DNA of 64,000 bases from Halichondria panicea (GCF_963675165.1 NC_087393.1:1265002-1329001), one strand, 5' to 3'; shown: positions 1 through 12,165, counted from the stretch's first letter. The notes: generated from the letters alone by a model not told the origin. Program-made: numbers and translations.

Positions 1-362
1 TGCGTGTCTGGTTATGAATATCAATATTTGAGTCAGTCAGTTTTGGTGCTATATAATTTATAGGTGTTTCGCTGCTGTGTGTGTTGAATAATTTGAACAG
101 TAGGCTGATGAAGTTGAATAATAGAAGTACGAATAAATAATTTGAATAATAGATCTTAGTCTAGATCTAGGTGAAAATTGAATATTTGTCACAGGCCTAC
201 TCGAACTCGTACTCGTCGGGTTGGGGTTCCTTCCATGGCTTCTGTGCATTTACTGTGGGCCCCTCCCCCATATTTGTACATTCCTAGCTGCTACATGTAG
301 TAGTTGGGCGTACGTAGCTCAGCTATCAGTGCAGTATAGCTGTACATAAATCTAGAACATTA

Positions 363-3047
363 ATGGCTCAAGAAGGTAGAGATACAGCTGAGTTCAAAGC
401 CTTTGTGTCTTGCACTAGCAAGATTGTGACCACTGTCAAAGGTGATCTAAGCATTGCAGACAAGCTACTTGAAGAAAGACTGATATCTGACGAAACTTAC
501 GATGAAATAGCACTGTCTAATACAATTACAGAGAGAACAAAGGCTAGAAAGATATTTACTAGTGTCAGGGAAAAAATTAAGCTAAGTACAGGAAACTTTA
601 ATGTCTTTTGCGAAATTTTGGAAGAATCTTCATTTTACTTGGATTTACTCTCAAGGCTGAAAGGTGAGTTGTTTACCTGAAATTTATGTTGAAGAAGCAC
701 ACAGATCTAATAAGCTAGATTCATTTGTCTATAGGTATCATTCTAATCATAGGTTCCAACTTCCGCAGCCAAATTTTAAAAGGGGCAAAACATGGAAAAC
801 ATGGTTGGCACTAAGCCATCATGCCCAGGAGGTAGACTGGCGGCGACAGCCCCTCGTGTACCGCGAGGGACTGGCAAACTGTCTATCAGTCACTCGTCTC
901 AGCTGCAACGAGCATTGCAGCCTATCAGATTGCTCAACGTCATATTAGCCCTGTAATTGTAACCGCACTTACACTTCAGGGGATTCAGTGCATTCCATAG
1001 TAGCTGAATCTCATAGCAAAATTTAACCACATTATCTATAACGATATTCATGTTTAGTAGTGTCATACGATCTATTACACTTCCGCTGAGACGAGTGACT
1101 GATAGGCAGTTTGCCAGTCGCTCGCGCTACACGCTCGGGCTGCTGTCGCCGCCAGTCTACCCAGGAGGTGGGTACGGGAAAGAGAAAATTTGACCTTTCA
1201 AGTCTACAATGTCATGCAATTCACTAGAATAATGCGCAGATTACATGTGTATAGTGAGGCCCATGCATGCACCCACTTCTTGAGACTGATTGAGCTAGCT
1301 ATATATATAGCTACCGTATTACTATATAGAATATTTTGCTGGTGAAAAACCTTTGCGAATCAGCACAACAATTTGCAATTGCGTTCTAGCAAGGATCGTG
1401 TGAACTAATTTAGGTTTTGCAACTTTATTTTTGCGAATAATTATTGATCAAAATTTTAACCCTCGCAAAGTTTGCATATTATATGTTTGATGCTCGCAAA
1501 ATTGTAGTAATACGGTATTATGTTGTATAAGTTCGCTGTTTTTTTTCAACATTTTAACATTCTATAGCCGCCGTTCCAGGCTAGCTAAGCTTTATTGGAG
1601 GCTATAGTGTCCTAGCTTAGTAGTAGCAACCTTGAGAATGCGAGATAACAAAGGTGAATATATATAACTGCTTTCGTGTGGGATAGGGACAGGGCGCTAA
1701 ATCTGGGACTGAATAATAATATTTTTGGAGCTTTAAAATTGGCCAAAACCCTTGATTTTATGCTCACATAGCACTATAATTGCCGAGCGCCTTAGCGCGA
1801 GGCAACTAATACTGCATCACATCTCAGAAAACCTTTGTATGTATATATGTATGTATGTATGTATGTATGTCACGCTCAGGAATGTCACGCTTCAGGAATG
1901 CGGAATTGGGTGTGGCTACATTCGGTTAATCTTTATTACCTCCAAACTGATCTACTATTGGCATAATTATGCAGAGAAAAAAGCTACGTAGCTAGCTGGA
2001 AGAGCTAGAGCTAGCTTAGGCCGGCTGTAGCTAGCTATATAAGAGTCTCACATGAACAAAGCCAACAACGACACTATACTCTACTCTTGGAATCAGAGTT
2101 CTTGAGAGACTGATTCTAGCCAAGAATGTATAATAATTATTATGTGTATTAATCATAATGAAAGCACCGTGGGTGCTGATGCCTCGCCTCGGTGGAGGTG
2201 TCAAAGCTACATATTAACATAAAGCTGCATATAGCATAAAGCTGTTTTATACACACATTATACAACGATAAATATCAATTTTGCTGCATGCAGAATCCAG
2301 AATTAATCACAGGAACTTAAAGAGTGGGTTACAGTGGCAGATCCAGGAATGTTGAGAGGGAGGTTCCAAAACAGTTAATTTTACTAAAAAAAAAAGGTCA
2401 TCACTTTTCCTAAGCAATGAGCATTAGCCTCGATCCCAGGCCGAGTTTTCTCTTTTATAACGGTTAGGCAAACACTTTCGCCTAACCGTTATAAAAGCGA
2501 AAACTCGGCCTGGGATCGAGGCTAGCGCAGCATTAGAGAGCCCTGCCCACATATCAATTATGAAATCAGCCTAGTACTACAGATCACGATCATTCAAGCT
2601 GAGTTGCTAGCTTGGTAAGTTGATCTCCAGTGTGTTCTTGTGTGAAAGGGGGGGTTCCATGGAACCCATGGAACCTGTCTGGATCCGCCACTGGGTTATG
2701 ATCGACCATGATTGTTGTTAAAACAATCGATGCCAAATTAAAGTCCAAGTCTAAAATTGATGGCATTACATGCATTAGCAGAACCTTCCAGCTCTCTTCT
2801 CACATCTACCAATAGCTAGCGTTATAGTTCAGAGCTATACTTAAGCTACGAAGTAGAGTAGCAACACTCGGTGGACAAGTTTTGCTACATACTCTTCTGA
2901 AAAGGCTGCAAGGCATTCCAAGTAGGCATAACTCGAGAACAAAGCATTATTTTGCAAATCCAAGAATTAAAATCCAAGAAAAACTAGAAGCCTATAGAAA
3001 CTCTTACTTACACGTCATTGATCCTTGAGCAGGAGAGACAATCACAA

Positions 3048-3079
<32 letters not shown>

Positions 3080-6000
3080 ACACACACTTGCGCATGCGCA
3101 CTAAGGCATAATTATATCCAAATCATACTCTCTAGCATGCAAATCAAGTCTACTCTCCTTCTTTCTAAAATTGTACTTAAATACAACTCTGCATGCGCGA
3201 GGCTAATCATGCGTGTGCATATACCTATAGTTATAATAATGGTTAGTATAGTCTATTCTGTCCAGCCTGATTGTTTCTCTCCCAACATTCTTAATCTGCA
3301 TGCATCGCTATAATTATTATACAGCTAATATAGCACAATGATGTAGAAATGACTCATGCATGCTGGTATAATGAAAGCACCGCAGGTGCTGATGCCTCGG
3401 TGGAGATGCCAAAGCTATATACATAACATAAAAGCTACTAATGCTTTGAACATTTTTGCAATAATTATTTTGCTGCATGCAAACTCAAAGAGTGGGTAAT
3501 GATCGACCATGATTGTTGTTAAAAACGATCGATGCCAAAAGTTTAAGTGTAAAATTAATGGCTGCCATCAGCAGAGCCTTGCAGCTCTCTTCTTCACTCT
3601 TGCAGCTACCAATAGCTAGCGTTCTAGTGCAGAGCTAACTACTAAGTAGAGTAGTAACACTCGGTAAACAAGTTTGGCTACGTGCTCTTCTGAAAAGGCT
3701 GCAATGGCATTCCAAGTAAGCAAAACTAGGCATAACTCGAGAACGAAGCATTATTTTGCAAATCCACGAATAAAATCCAAGTAAACATGACTAGAAGCCT
3801 ATAGAAACTCTTACTTGCACTTGATTCATCCTTGAGCAGCTGTAGCAGTCTACACACACAAACACACTACTGTATACCTCGCTTGCGCATGCGCACCGAG
3901 GCATAATTAATATTCTGCCTAGCTACGTTTATAGCCTACACATGCATGACTGAAAGTTACTGAACTCTGTCAGACATATCCAGCTAACAGTGCATGCAAC
4001 CAAAATAAGAAAGCAATTGCAGACACTATTAAACAGATGGTCATATGGGATTAGTACCGTATATATAGCATGTATATTTCAAGGGTATAAAGTGTTCGCA
4101 GTTTATTTTATATCGAAAACGTGCATACTGCTGCAGAAGGCTGCTATTCCGAGAAAATTGAATCCGCGAAAACCTTTCTAACGGTAATTTTGTGAAAGTT
4201 TTATACCATCAAAATATATACCTGCTATATACGGTATTCAAAGCAAAAATTGGATATAGGTCAAGGTCACTTCTAGCAGCTTGTATCAGTCAGCTCTATA
4301 CATAGTTGTGTTGTCTCGTCTGGTAAAAACGGACTGGTCATTTTTTCAAGTGATCACTGGAAGTGATTTCAAGTTTTCGCTGGATAATACGTATAGTGCC
4401 ATGCATGGATGCATGCTCTGCAACCCTCTGGCTATGCCACTATACCCAGCCAACAAATTAAAACATAAGGCGTGCATGCATGCGTGCAAGTGGTATGTAT
4501 ACCTCATGCATGGCCATCTGTTATAGTCTGCAGAATTTGTATTATGTATTATGTACACGCACTAGCTATTAGCTGGTGCATTTTGCTGCCTGACAGGGTT
4601 GGAAAAAATCTATTATATTATCCTTCTATGCATGCCTATACAGAAAAACAACAGGCTATTGTGACTTTGGACAATGCAGAGAGTACAACTCAAAAAGTGA
4701 AAAAAATGTGGGAATATGGAGTCGGAGTTACTGTATTTATTATTGCAGTATTGCTTGCACGTTTGCTGGCAGCTTATAATCCGTCTGAATTAGAAATGGT
4801 TCAAACTCTGAAAGAACAGTACAAAAATCTTCAAGAAATCGACTTTGAGCAGTACCTTCCTAAAAGCATGAACCCCAAACAAATCCCATTTATCACTCCT
4901 AATGTCAAATTGGTGGATGAATACCTGTCTGAGGATACATTTTTAAGCGTACAACAATTACTGGAATCAGTTGAGAGCGGTACAAGGCTCGCTATCACAG
5001 GTAGACCAGGAGTCGGTAAATCTACGCTGGCCCGCCACATTGTTAAGTTATGGGCTAAACATGAAGCTCTCCAGCAGTTCAGCACAATATTCCACATATG
5101 CCTGGGCAAAGCCAGTACACCAATTATGGACATAGAGCAGTTGGTAGAAGAAGAATGTCTTGGTCTTGTGGACTCTGAAGATCCAGAACTAGAGGTACAT
5201 CAACTTTTGCAGGGAATTAAAACGTTGCGGGGGGAAAATACAGTGTTTGTTCTGGATGGTTTCGATGAGTATTTTCCCAACTACGCTGAAGAAAAAAATG
5301 AACTTGTACTCAGATTAATAAAAGGTACTTTCTTGCCCAAATCTGTCCTTATTATTATGTCCAGGCCCAGAAGTGTAGACGATGTTAGGAGTTACTTCAA
5401 AAAAGTGTTTGAAGTAACAGGATTTCGGCGGCTTGATATTGAGACATCTCTCTTCAATTTAGGTTTGCCATTGCGAACTTTAATTGAGGACTACTTTGAC
5501 AACAATCCCAATGTTAAGAAAATGTGCTATTTGCCCCTTCATATGACTATGATAATATACTTGGCTTCACTAAAAGAAGATGCTTTGTCAGGAATAGATA
5601 GTGAAACAAAAATATATACAAATTTTCTCTATCTAACCATCGATCACTATCACAAACGACACGGCCTCCGTTCTTCAACTCTAAATGATTGTTTTGACCA
5701 TAAATCTGCCGATGATTCACTCTGTCTTCAGTTCACATCTATTTGTGCATTAGCATTCAATGCAACCATTCATCACCAACAAACATTTAGCTCAAAGGAA
5801 CTCAGAAATATATCCATTGATGCTGATACCCTTCAAAAGTTGAGTCTCTTTAACATAAGGAAGGAAAATAGGAGGCAGGGTAGTGTTGATGTGTTTTCGT
5901 TCTCTCATCAAACATTTCGAGATTTTATGTCTGCGAACTATCTCATTCTTCTCCCAAGAAACGAGCAGCGTAAAATGATTATAAATTACGCAAATCAAAC

Positions 6001-8089
6001 AAATTTACGTGATTTAGTTTGGAAATTCTTTTTTGGACTTCTCGGAGAATTTAAAGCACATGATCAAGTACTTCGTAGTCTGTTTCGAGATTACGTAAGC
6101 AGTGGTGGATATGAGCAACTACCAACAAATTATTATGAAGTTGATCTCTATCCTTTAGCCTATGCTTTTGAAACTGGTATGCGTCATCACAAATTTGTTG
6201 ATCTGCTTGACTATGCAAGAATTGTTGGACCTGGCAATAACCACTCTCTCCAAATTCATATTCAAGAGCCAATGGAATTAAGATCATTTTTAAACATTGA
6301 AGAAGGTGGCAATGCAAATATAAATTTCCTTTTCATGAAAAACACCCTAAAATGGACCCCAGTTATGCACATAAAAATAGAACTAAAAATACAGCCCAAT
6401 CTGAATCCTGACCCGAATTTTTGCACGAAATATTTATGGATAATATTGAATCAAAGTTTTATGGAAACGAAGCTACAAAAGGAAATGTTCAAAAACTATT
6501 GCACCCCAACTCAAATGGGTGCAATGAATACCTCCACGGTCATTTTGGAATTACAATACTTTAAACCAAAGAAAGATGTTGTTGATCCTCAGATAGTTTT
6601 CAATATGTTGCAGAGCGCAATTTTATCTGACACTCTGCTTGCTTTTCACTTAAAGGCTCAGATGATGAGTTATCTGTTTACTAAAAAGCGAAATAGTGGT
6701 CTGAGAAAAAATAAAATCCTGGAAAAAATCTATGTTAATACGAAGTATAATGATAATAATTCAGATGATCTCAGCAAAGAAGAGTTTACCTTTATACAAT
6801 TGTGGAACCACTTTCAGAAATATGAGACAAGATATAGAATTTACTCTAGAGGTCAGTATGATTTGGATTTTTCAGAGTTAAGAGAATTGAAAATCCAGCA
6901 GTTGCTTCATGACATTGATTTAGAGGATGTATGTCACGCTTTAGGATCGGCAACAAAACTTGAAGTCCTAGATTTATCTTCCAATCAGCTTTTTCAACCT
7001 AATGCTTTAATTGAGCTTTTCAATTCGCTTTCGCATCTCAGAGTGCTTGACCTTTCCGACAATAATATCAACCTAAATTTTATTGCTAAAGGATTTAAAT
7101 TTCTCAAAGGACTTAATGAGCTTAGTATGTCAGGAAACATTATCGGCAACAACGTACATAATTTACATTCATGGAAAGAATCGTTTGGCTCTAATTTAAT
7201 GAACCTAAAAGAATTGAAAAGCCTAGATTTGTCCCGGATAATGTACGGGAGCATTCCAAATCTTGTTCGAGGTTTAAAATATTTGAAAAACTTGGAACAA
7301 CTGAATCTATCCAGCTGTATGGTTACTGACCAAAATATGGAGGAACTCATGACTTTCAGCATGTTAAAAAAGGTTGAAGTGCTTGATTTATCTCACAACG
7401 CTATAGAATTGTTTTCACGTCAACTTACACTTGTATTGAATCAGATCAAAGAAGTCAATTTATCTCATAATCTACTAAACCTACCCATATCAAAACTTGG
7501 AGTATTTCAGTATCCATGTTTTCAAAGAAGACCAAAATTAAGGAAAATAAACTTGTCACATAACTTTCTGTGCTGTGATGATTTGGAGTTTAAATTGTTC
7601 ATGAACAACTTTCTGGATTTACCTATCTTACAAGAAGTAGATTTATCCGACAATACGTTGTTTTTTGGAAAGAATACCTTCAGTAATGCTTCAGGGGATC
7701 TCACACTAAAAAGTAAAACAATCAAGTTATGCTCACTATCTGATTCAGAAACATTGATAAAGACTGTTAAGCTAAAAAATTTCTTCTGGAGGACTGACAT
7801 AGCTACTATGGCATATGCTGCTTGTGTTTGTAATTTTGCTGGATTTGAAGAGAATTATCAGGAAAAATGTTCGAAGGTTTACAAGGAAAAAGCCAACTCA
7901 AATACTACCAATGCGGAATTGACTTATATACACGAAAAAGTAGCTGATGGGCATCTTTTAGGCATTTCAAGAAATCAAGAGAAGATGTATTCAATAATAT
8001 CAGAACGTGCACGACGTCTCCATGCACTAGAACATATTGGCGATATATTCTCAGGCTCTAGAACAAATAAATCCTTAAGTATAACTTAA
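363..8089 (+). CDS. NLR-type receptor: CARD - transmembrane segment - NACHT - LRR
   Basis: Predicted intracellular pattern-recognition receptor of the NLR family, about 1248 residues from two exons. Exon 1 (363-663) encodes a ~100-residue alpha-helical CARD-like domain and ends at AAG|GTGAGT. The best in-phase acceptor is at 4642-4643 (TACAG|AA), so exon 2 runs 4644-8089. Exon 2 begins with a linker, a strongly hydrophobic stretch (~4710-4775, GVGVTVFIIAVLLARLLA) that reads as a membrane segment, then NACHT: Walker A GRPGVGKS near 5002-5025, Walker B VFVLDGFDEY near 5246-5275, sensor-like IIMSRPR near 5350. About eight LRRs follow (~6850-7680; repeated LxxLDLSxN), then a ~130-residue tail. 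The body in one large exon with the death-fold domain on a separate exon is usual for sponge NLRs. Open along its full length with no break. The intron join rests on phase and splice sites only; an unseen small exon is possible. Confidence 0.85.
833..1159 (+). mobile_element. 327 bp MITE with 9 bp target duplication (Mutator-like)
   Basis: Begins TAGACTGGCGGCGACAG and ends with the inverted complement CTGTCGCCGCCAGTCTA; the inverted ends extend about 70 bp. It is flanked by a perfect direct repeat CCCAGGAGG (824-832 and 1160-1168). A 9 bp duplication with long inverted ends fits Mutator-like elements. A copy of exactly the same length lies inverted at 59050-59376. No coding capacity. Confidence 0.9.
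1312..1517. mobile_element. 206 bp MITE, ends TACCGTATTACTA/TAGTAATACGGTA
   Basis: Perfect 13 bp inverted ends bracket an AT-rich, non-coding interior with repeated TTGCGAA / TTCGCAA-like words. A diverged relative is visible at about 63505-63655 with the same right end (TAGTAATACGGTA). Confidence 0.75.
2332..2693. mobile_element. hAT-like MITE, TIR CAGTGGCRGATCCAG
   Basis: Ends are CAGTGGCAGATCCAG and its inverted complement CTGGATCCGCCACTG. Flanks are GGGTTA on the left and GGTTAT on the right, where the uninserted sister repeat at ~3493 reads GAGTGGGTAATGATCG, so the insertion site and a short target duplication can be read directly. The same terminal word occurs alone at ~54353. No coding capacity. 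Confidence 0.75.
2425..2524. repeat. 100 bp near-perfect hairpin, TAGCCTCGA...TCGAGGCTA
   Basis: Arms of roughly 43 bp (TAGCCTCGATCCCAGGCCGA ... its complement) face each other across a short loop, nested inside the MITE at 2332-2693. Part of a window-wide family of hairpins that start TAGCCTCGA and end TCGAGGCTA. Confidence 0.85.
3048..3088. repeat. (CA)n microsatellite
   Basis: Almost pure CA dinucleotide tract, part of the family P repeat copy (the GT tract of the other strand). Confidence 0.9.
3368..3915 (-). repeat. Dispersed repeat family P, uninterrupted copy
   Basis: Direct neighbour and close relative of 2150-3112 without the MITE insertion; it starts ATGAAAGCACCG...CTCGGTGG and ends GCGCATGCGCACCGAGGCATAATTA. 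It supplies the empty site used to define the 2332-2693 insertion. Confidence 0.65.
4055..4236. mobile_element. 182 bp MITE, ends TACCGTATATA / TATATACGGTA
   Basis: About 37 bp imperfect inverted ends (TACCGTATATATAGCATGTA against TACCGTATATAGCAGGTATA) surround a short interior. Non-coding. It lies in intron 1 of the NLR gene. Confidence 0.75.
4270..4530 (+). repeat. Dispersed repeat shared with about 34590-34805
   Basis: Both copies contain CTTGTRTCAGTYAGCTCTA, then AAAAACGG, TTTTTTCAAGT, CAAGTTTTCGCTGGA and finally TGGCCATCTGTTA in the same order. Neither encodes protein. Class unknown. Confidence 0.6.
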
Positions 8090-8238
8090 ATTGGCCAAAG
8101 TTACTTCATGTTTCTAATACATGCACGAGTTATAGCTAATTACATTTCACATTGCGTATATACAGTAAAGTTTTTTCTTTGTGAACTCTTTTTGTTTTGA
8201 TCGTAGCAAATTTAGCTGAAATCTGGAATCTTTCTTCC

Positions 8239-8749
8239 CAGAGGAGGTACGACACGGTCACATGACCAGCCAAAAGGATTATGAATCTCATTAACTTGTG
8301 CATGAATATCATTCAAGACTGATAGTGGATTTGGTTTGGCATGTATCTTTCAAGAAATACACTTGACGTTTCTAAGATCAGGATGGTTCATGAAATAGCT
8401 CTTCAACCAGTTTCAACCACCACTTAGATTTTGAGATATTATTGTTTTTAGTATAATTCTGTTTTAGAGTGTTTAATAAGTATTCTGTGCCTGCATTCAG
8501 GATAAGATCACTGCCAACATCTGAGCCTTGGTTGTTACAACAAATCTAATCTCTACTTGTAAAACTCTAGCTACTAGCCAGCAACAAATTCACTGAGTTT
8601 TATACTCTAAACTTGTCTCTTTATGGCGCTCACTTGCCACCAGTTGAATGTCGTCATTGGAATGCATTTTTAACGACTTCTTTGTCTTTCTTGCCTTCAA
8701 TCAAGAAATAGCAGCCACGTGAGCTTAACCGCGTGTCATACCTCCTCTG
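8239..8749. mobile_element. 511 bp terminal-inverted-repeat element
   Basis: Ends are CAGAGGAGGTACGACACG and the inverted complement of CAGAGGAGGTATGACACG (one mismatch in 18). It is flanked by a perfect 9 bp direct repeat CTTTCTTCC (8230-8238 and 8750-8758). The CAGAGG end resembles hAT, but the 9 bp duplication is longer than the usual hAT 8 bp. A lone terminal match lies at ~57710. Interior non-coding. Confidence 0.8.
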
Positions 8750-8759
8750 CTTTCTTCCC

Positions 8760-9530
8760 ATGCATTTCAGGTCACTTCATAGAAAAACAATGATAGACAA
8801 TGTTACGTATATATAACATTGAATTCGTTAAGAAGGAATCTGACTTTCAGATGAATGTAAATTCACTATCGAATGGTCTCTACATTAGTGTATGCACTAG
8901 CCTTGATACCGGAATCGAGGCTACGTATGCGCCTGCTGTTTCTCTCTGCATGGTAACATAATTATTTGGAAAACGCAACAGGGCTTGTCAATGAAAAAAT
9001 TAACCACGCATTCGAAACCCTATATATACGGTATATGGTGTGAATACAATTCTATAATTATATGTATTATAGACTATAGTAACACCACTATGACTCGACT
9101 ATAGGCCCTGCATAATAAATAGCTTTTTAATCTGTCTCTTGTGTTACATAATAATTGTTTGCTACCTTTTGATCTCTGAGATCAAAGGAATAGCAGTGCC
9201 AATATATGGCATATTGCACTGTGGTCAGTCTGTATATGGCATACAGAAAATTGACCTTTCGGTGAAGTGCCCAACCTCCCACGCAAACTGTCAAATCATG
9301 CAATTATGGTGCACACTGAATGAGGTTCCTGTGGGAAATTTACCAGACAGCATATGCATGGTTTCGACGCATTCAATATTGTGATTCCACAAAAACGACC
9401 AAATTACCATTTTTTCCCCCATGTCTACGCATTCTATACAGGTTTCTATATGCAAAATGGTTTTCAAGGCAACAAATTAGTTACATACATGTACACATGC
9501 TTCATCTTATTAGGCCGATTGCCCAAATAA
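8760..9530. other. Intergenic, no gene seen
   Basis: AT-rich sequence with a small TAGCCTTGA...TCGAGGCTA palindrome near 8900-8930 and a stretch at ~9120-9160 related to ~34920-34955. No supported exon. Confidence 0.5.
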
Positions 9531-9534
9531 ATAT

Positions 9535-10150
9535 ACCTCAAGGCGTAGCCGCATGAGGGATAGGCCTACGGTAAATCTTACTGTGTGTGTGCATGTGTGT
9601 GTGTCTGTTCCAGCTGTAACTGCTCAACGGTTTCATTTTCTTGAGGTCCTGGTATAGCAGTAAGCCACAATGATATACCATGTATAGATGTACACAAGTT
9701 TCTCAGATATACTGTACTGTCTGTGCTTTAATATACTCTGTGCCTTTGACAAAGGTTTGCTCCCACTGTTATTTGCAGTTGCTTCAGTATCATTGAAGAT
9801 TATTCATCAAGTCATCAGAGATAGGCTTCTGCCATTCAGCTCCTCTCCTATAATGACTGTCTGTAATTCAATTGTCAACAATTGTAATCAACAATAATAA
9901 CATATAATTATACCTCTTCACCTCTTCTAATAGTTTTTGAGTGAAAGCAAAACATGTACAACGGCGAGAGGCATTAGCACAGCGCAGCTTTGCAACACTC
10001 GTTATGCCTCGAGGCATAGCCGCACGAGGGATACGGTAAAGCTGACTGTGTGTGTTTCTGTCTGTCTGTCTGTGTATTCCAGCTATAACTGCTCAACAGT
10101 TGCAATGCAACGAAAACTAACAGTTTCTATAGGCTTCTAGCCACGTTCTC
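9535..10150 (+). repeat. Family P repeat pieces and a second short repeat
   Basis: Two partial family P copies (about 9540-9640 and 9998-10150) carry CCTCRAGGCRTAGCCGCA, a GT-rich tract, TGTAACTGCTCAACGG-like sequence and TCTATAGGCTTCTAG. Between them (about 9930-9985) lies a second repeat, TTTTGAGYGAAAGCAAA ... GCGAGAGGCATTAGCACAGC, which recurs at about 20880-20935 and 41655-41715. Confidence 0.6.
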
Positions 10151-11849
10151 TTGTTAAACACAGTTTATGGAAGTTGTTTTACATGACATTGTACCTATTG
10201 TTTACAGTGTAAATTAATTATCGTACATTGCATAAACAAGATCAGGTGATTGCATACAGTGTATTGTGTACATGAATAATTATAATTATAGTCTACAGAA
10301 AGCGTGGCTATAAAAATGCTAAAAAGTACATTGTTCCAATTAATTTTAATGACTATCTACTTTCCGAAGAAGGAGTAAGGGTTGGTGACTTTGAGCTGAG
10401 AAAACAAGCTTCTATTGGCTTCCCTACGTGGTGAGGAGATGGACCGGTGGGCATCGCCCACGTCTGCCCCCAGCCATCCGTGTCGTCCTTCATCAGAGTC
10501 TGCTGCATTATCTGCACATGAAGTACAAAGTAGTATAATTATGTTCAGGCATGAGCACTGAGTTATAATGTGTGTCCAGTGAATTTAGGTCAGCCAACAT
10601 GCACAGAACTTCCCTTTAATATACACAGTATTACAACTCCCTAAAGGCTTTGGGAGCAAAATAAAGTATTTCACTCGAGCCCTCAAGCTATTAAACGAAG
10701 CAACACATGTGCAATGGAACCCCTCTTAATGCCAACTGATAAAAAGCCCATGCATGCAGGCACCCAGGTCCTAAACAAACAGTGTGTGTACCATAATACC
10801 CACTTCTGTATAACAGTCTAAATTACATTGGTTCCCCTAAAGTCAGGGTGTTATACAGGGGGAAAGGGGGGATATCCCCCCTAGCTCCAATTCCCCCTAG
10901 TTGGGGTCCATAGCTGGCAATTTTACATACTAACAAGGTTGAAATAACAGTTGACCTTTTTTTAGCAAAATTTTCTAATTTCCCCCCTCTACTTCAAAAT
11001 CCTGTATGACACCCTGAAGGTGTTCAAAGGAATTCCACTGCATGTACAATGTACAAATTAAGATTTAGCCTCTGCATATCACCTTTGCGATGAGTGACCT
11101 GTTAAAGTCTCCCCTCATAGCCAGGATGGCAATGACATGACTATAGACCTGACGTCAGGGTGCTTGGTAGCCAGTGCCTGTGTGTGTGGGGGCGATGTGT
11201 TGTGTGGTGTGGGGGTGGGAGGATAACGTACGGAGATATCCATAGCAAGGAAGTCTGTTTTGGAAGTTATCAGTTCGGCCATCATTTCCAGACCTTGAGC
11301 ATTATACCGTTAGAGTATAGCAATGTACAATAAAAACCACATTTAGAGTGAATCAGCTAGTCTAAAAAGAGCACTATGATAATTGTAGTGTTACTGCTAA
11401 TGCAGACTATCGGTTCTCATACAAAGGTGTTCAGAATGTACTTAGTAAACTTGTGTTAATGAATTGCATTACAAACCTAACACACATACAGAAAGTACAA
11501 TTTATTAAAACATGTGTACAATGTGTAGCAACATTTGGTGAACAACCAGTGTGCACTACAAAGGTCATAGGTCCCTTCCAATCTCACCTTTGGGCTGGTG
11601 GCGTGGGAGAGTCTTTGAAATACGTTATTGATCCTCTTCACCTCATCTTTGATCATTTTGGCTGCTCTTTCTCTGTCCTTGTCCTTCTTAAACACCATAC
11701 GTCTGGGGGAGGTGTGTGTGTGGGGAGGAGGAGATGTTAAAACAATGATATGGAAATAGGTGTCAATAAATTTGGCAAACATGTGACTACAGTGAAACCT
11801 CTTATAGAGACACTCCAACATACAGTGGCCGTATCAAAGAGATGTCGTG

Positions 11850-11852
<3 letters not shown>

Positions 11853-11906
<54 letters not shown>

Positions 11907-11962
11907 ATGTGTGTGCGTGCGTGTGTGTGTGTGTGTGCATGCGTGCGTGCATGCGTGTGTGT
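11853..11962. repeat. (GT)n microsatellite
   Basis: Long GT/GC-interrupted dinucleotide tract just 3' of the nested GT92 gene; the same tract lies at 37106-37202 in copy B. It marks one edge of the segment absent from the intact EXOC3 copy. Confidence 0.95.
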
Positions 11963-12165
11963 GTATTACTGCTGTAACACCTTGAAAACTGTGTATGCCT
12001 GGGGCTGTATGTTATTTTTCTATGTATCGTACAGCTGTTGTTAGTGGTAACATAAGTGTGGTATAACTATATTATGGTATTTTTATTGAATAGATTGTTG
12101 ATTGCTCAAATTAAATACAACTGACAAAGCTAATGAATATAACACATGACATCTGCTGGTTTGTG

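Larger units (their letters stand above)
2150..3112 (-). repeat. Dispersed repeat family P, copy interrupted by a MITE
   Basis: On the minus strand this reads from an ATTATGCCT...GCGCATGCGC start, through a (GT)n tract and a CTTCTATAGGCTTCT-like core, to CACCGAGGCATCAGCACC. Related copies are at 3368-3915, about 9540-9640, 9998-10150, 29468-29620, 40912-41260 and about 63320-63500; the far half also matches 28360-28510 and 30970-31110. This copy has a nested insertion at 2332-2693. The A- and B-type ends suggest a short non-autonomous element, but its class is not certain. Confidence 0.65.
664..4643 (+). other. Intron 1 of the NLR gene, filled with repeats
   Basis: About 4 kb between the CARD exon and the NACHT exon. 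It holds a 327 bp MITE (833-1159), a 206 bp MITE (1312-1517), two direct copies of a longer dispersed repeat (about 2150-3112 and 3368-3915), a MITE nested in the first of these (2332-2693), a hairpin nested in that one (2425-2524), another MITE (4055-4236) and a dispersed repeat (about 4270-4530). I found no convincing additional coding exon. Confidence 0.7.

Noticed and set aside
1752-1991. 79-codon frame in the NLR intron
   Set aside because: Low-complexity GTATGTAT repeat translation with no family similarity.
4472-4643. Open extension upstream of the NLR large exon
   Set aside because: The frame is open from 4472, but an acceptor at 4642-4643 matches the CARD exon's phase exactly, and the upstream part matches a dispersed repeat.
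11750-12044. Open frames across the GT microsatellite
   Set aside because: Cys-Val or His-Thr repeats are the trivial translation of a dinucleotide tract; the same applies at 37002-37315 and 48861-48900.
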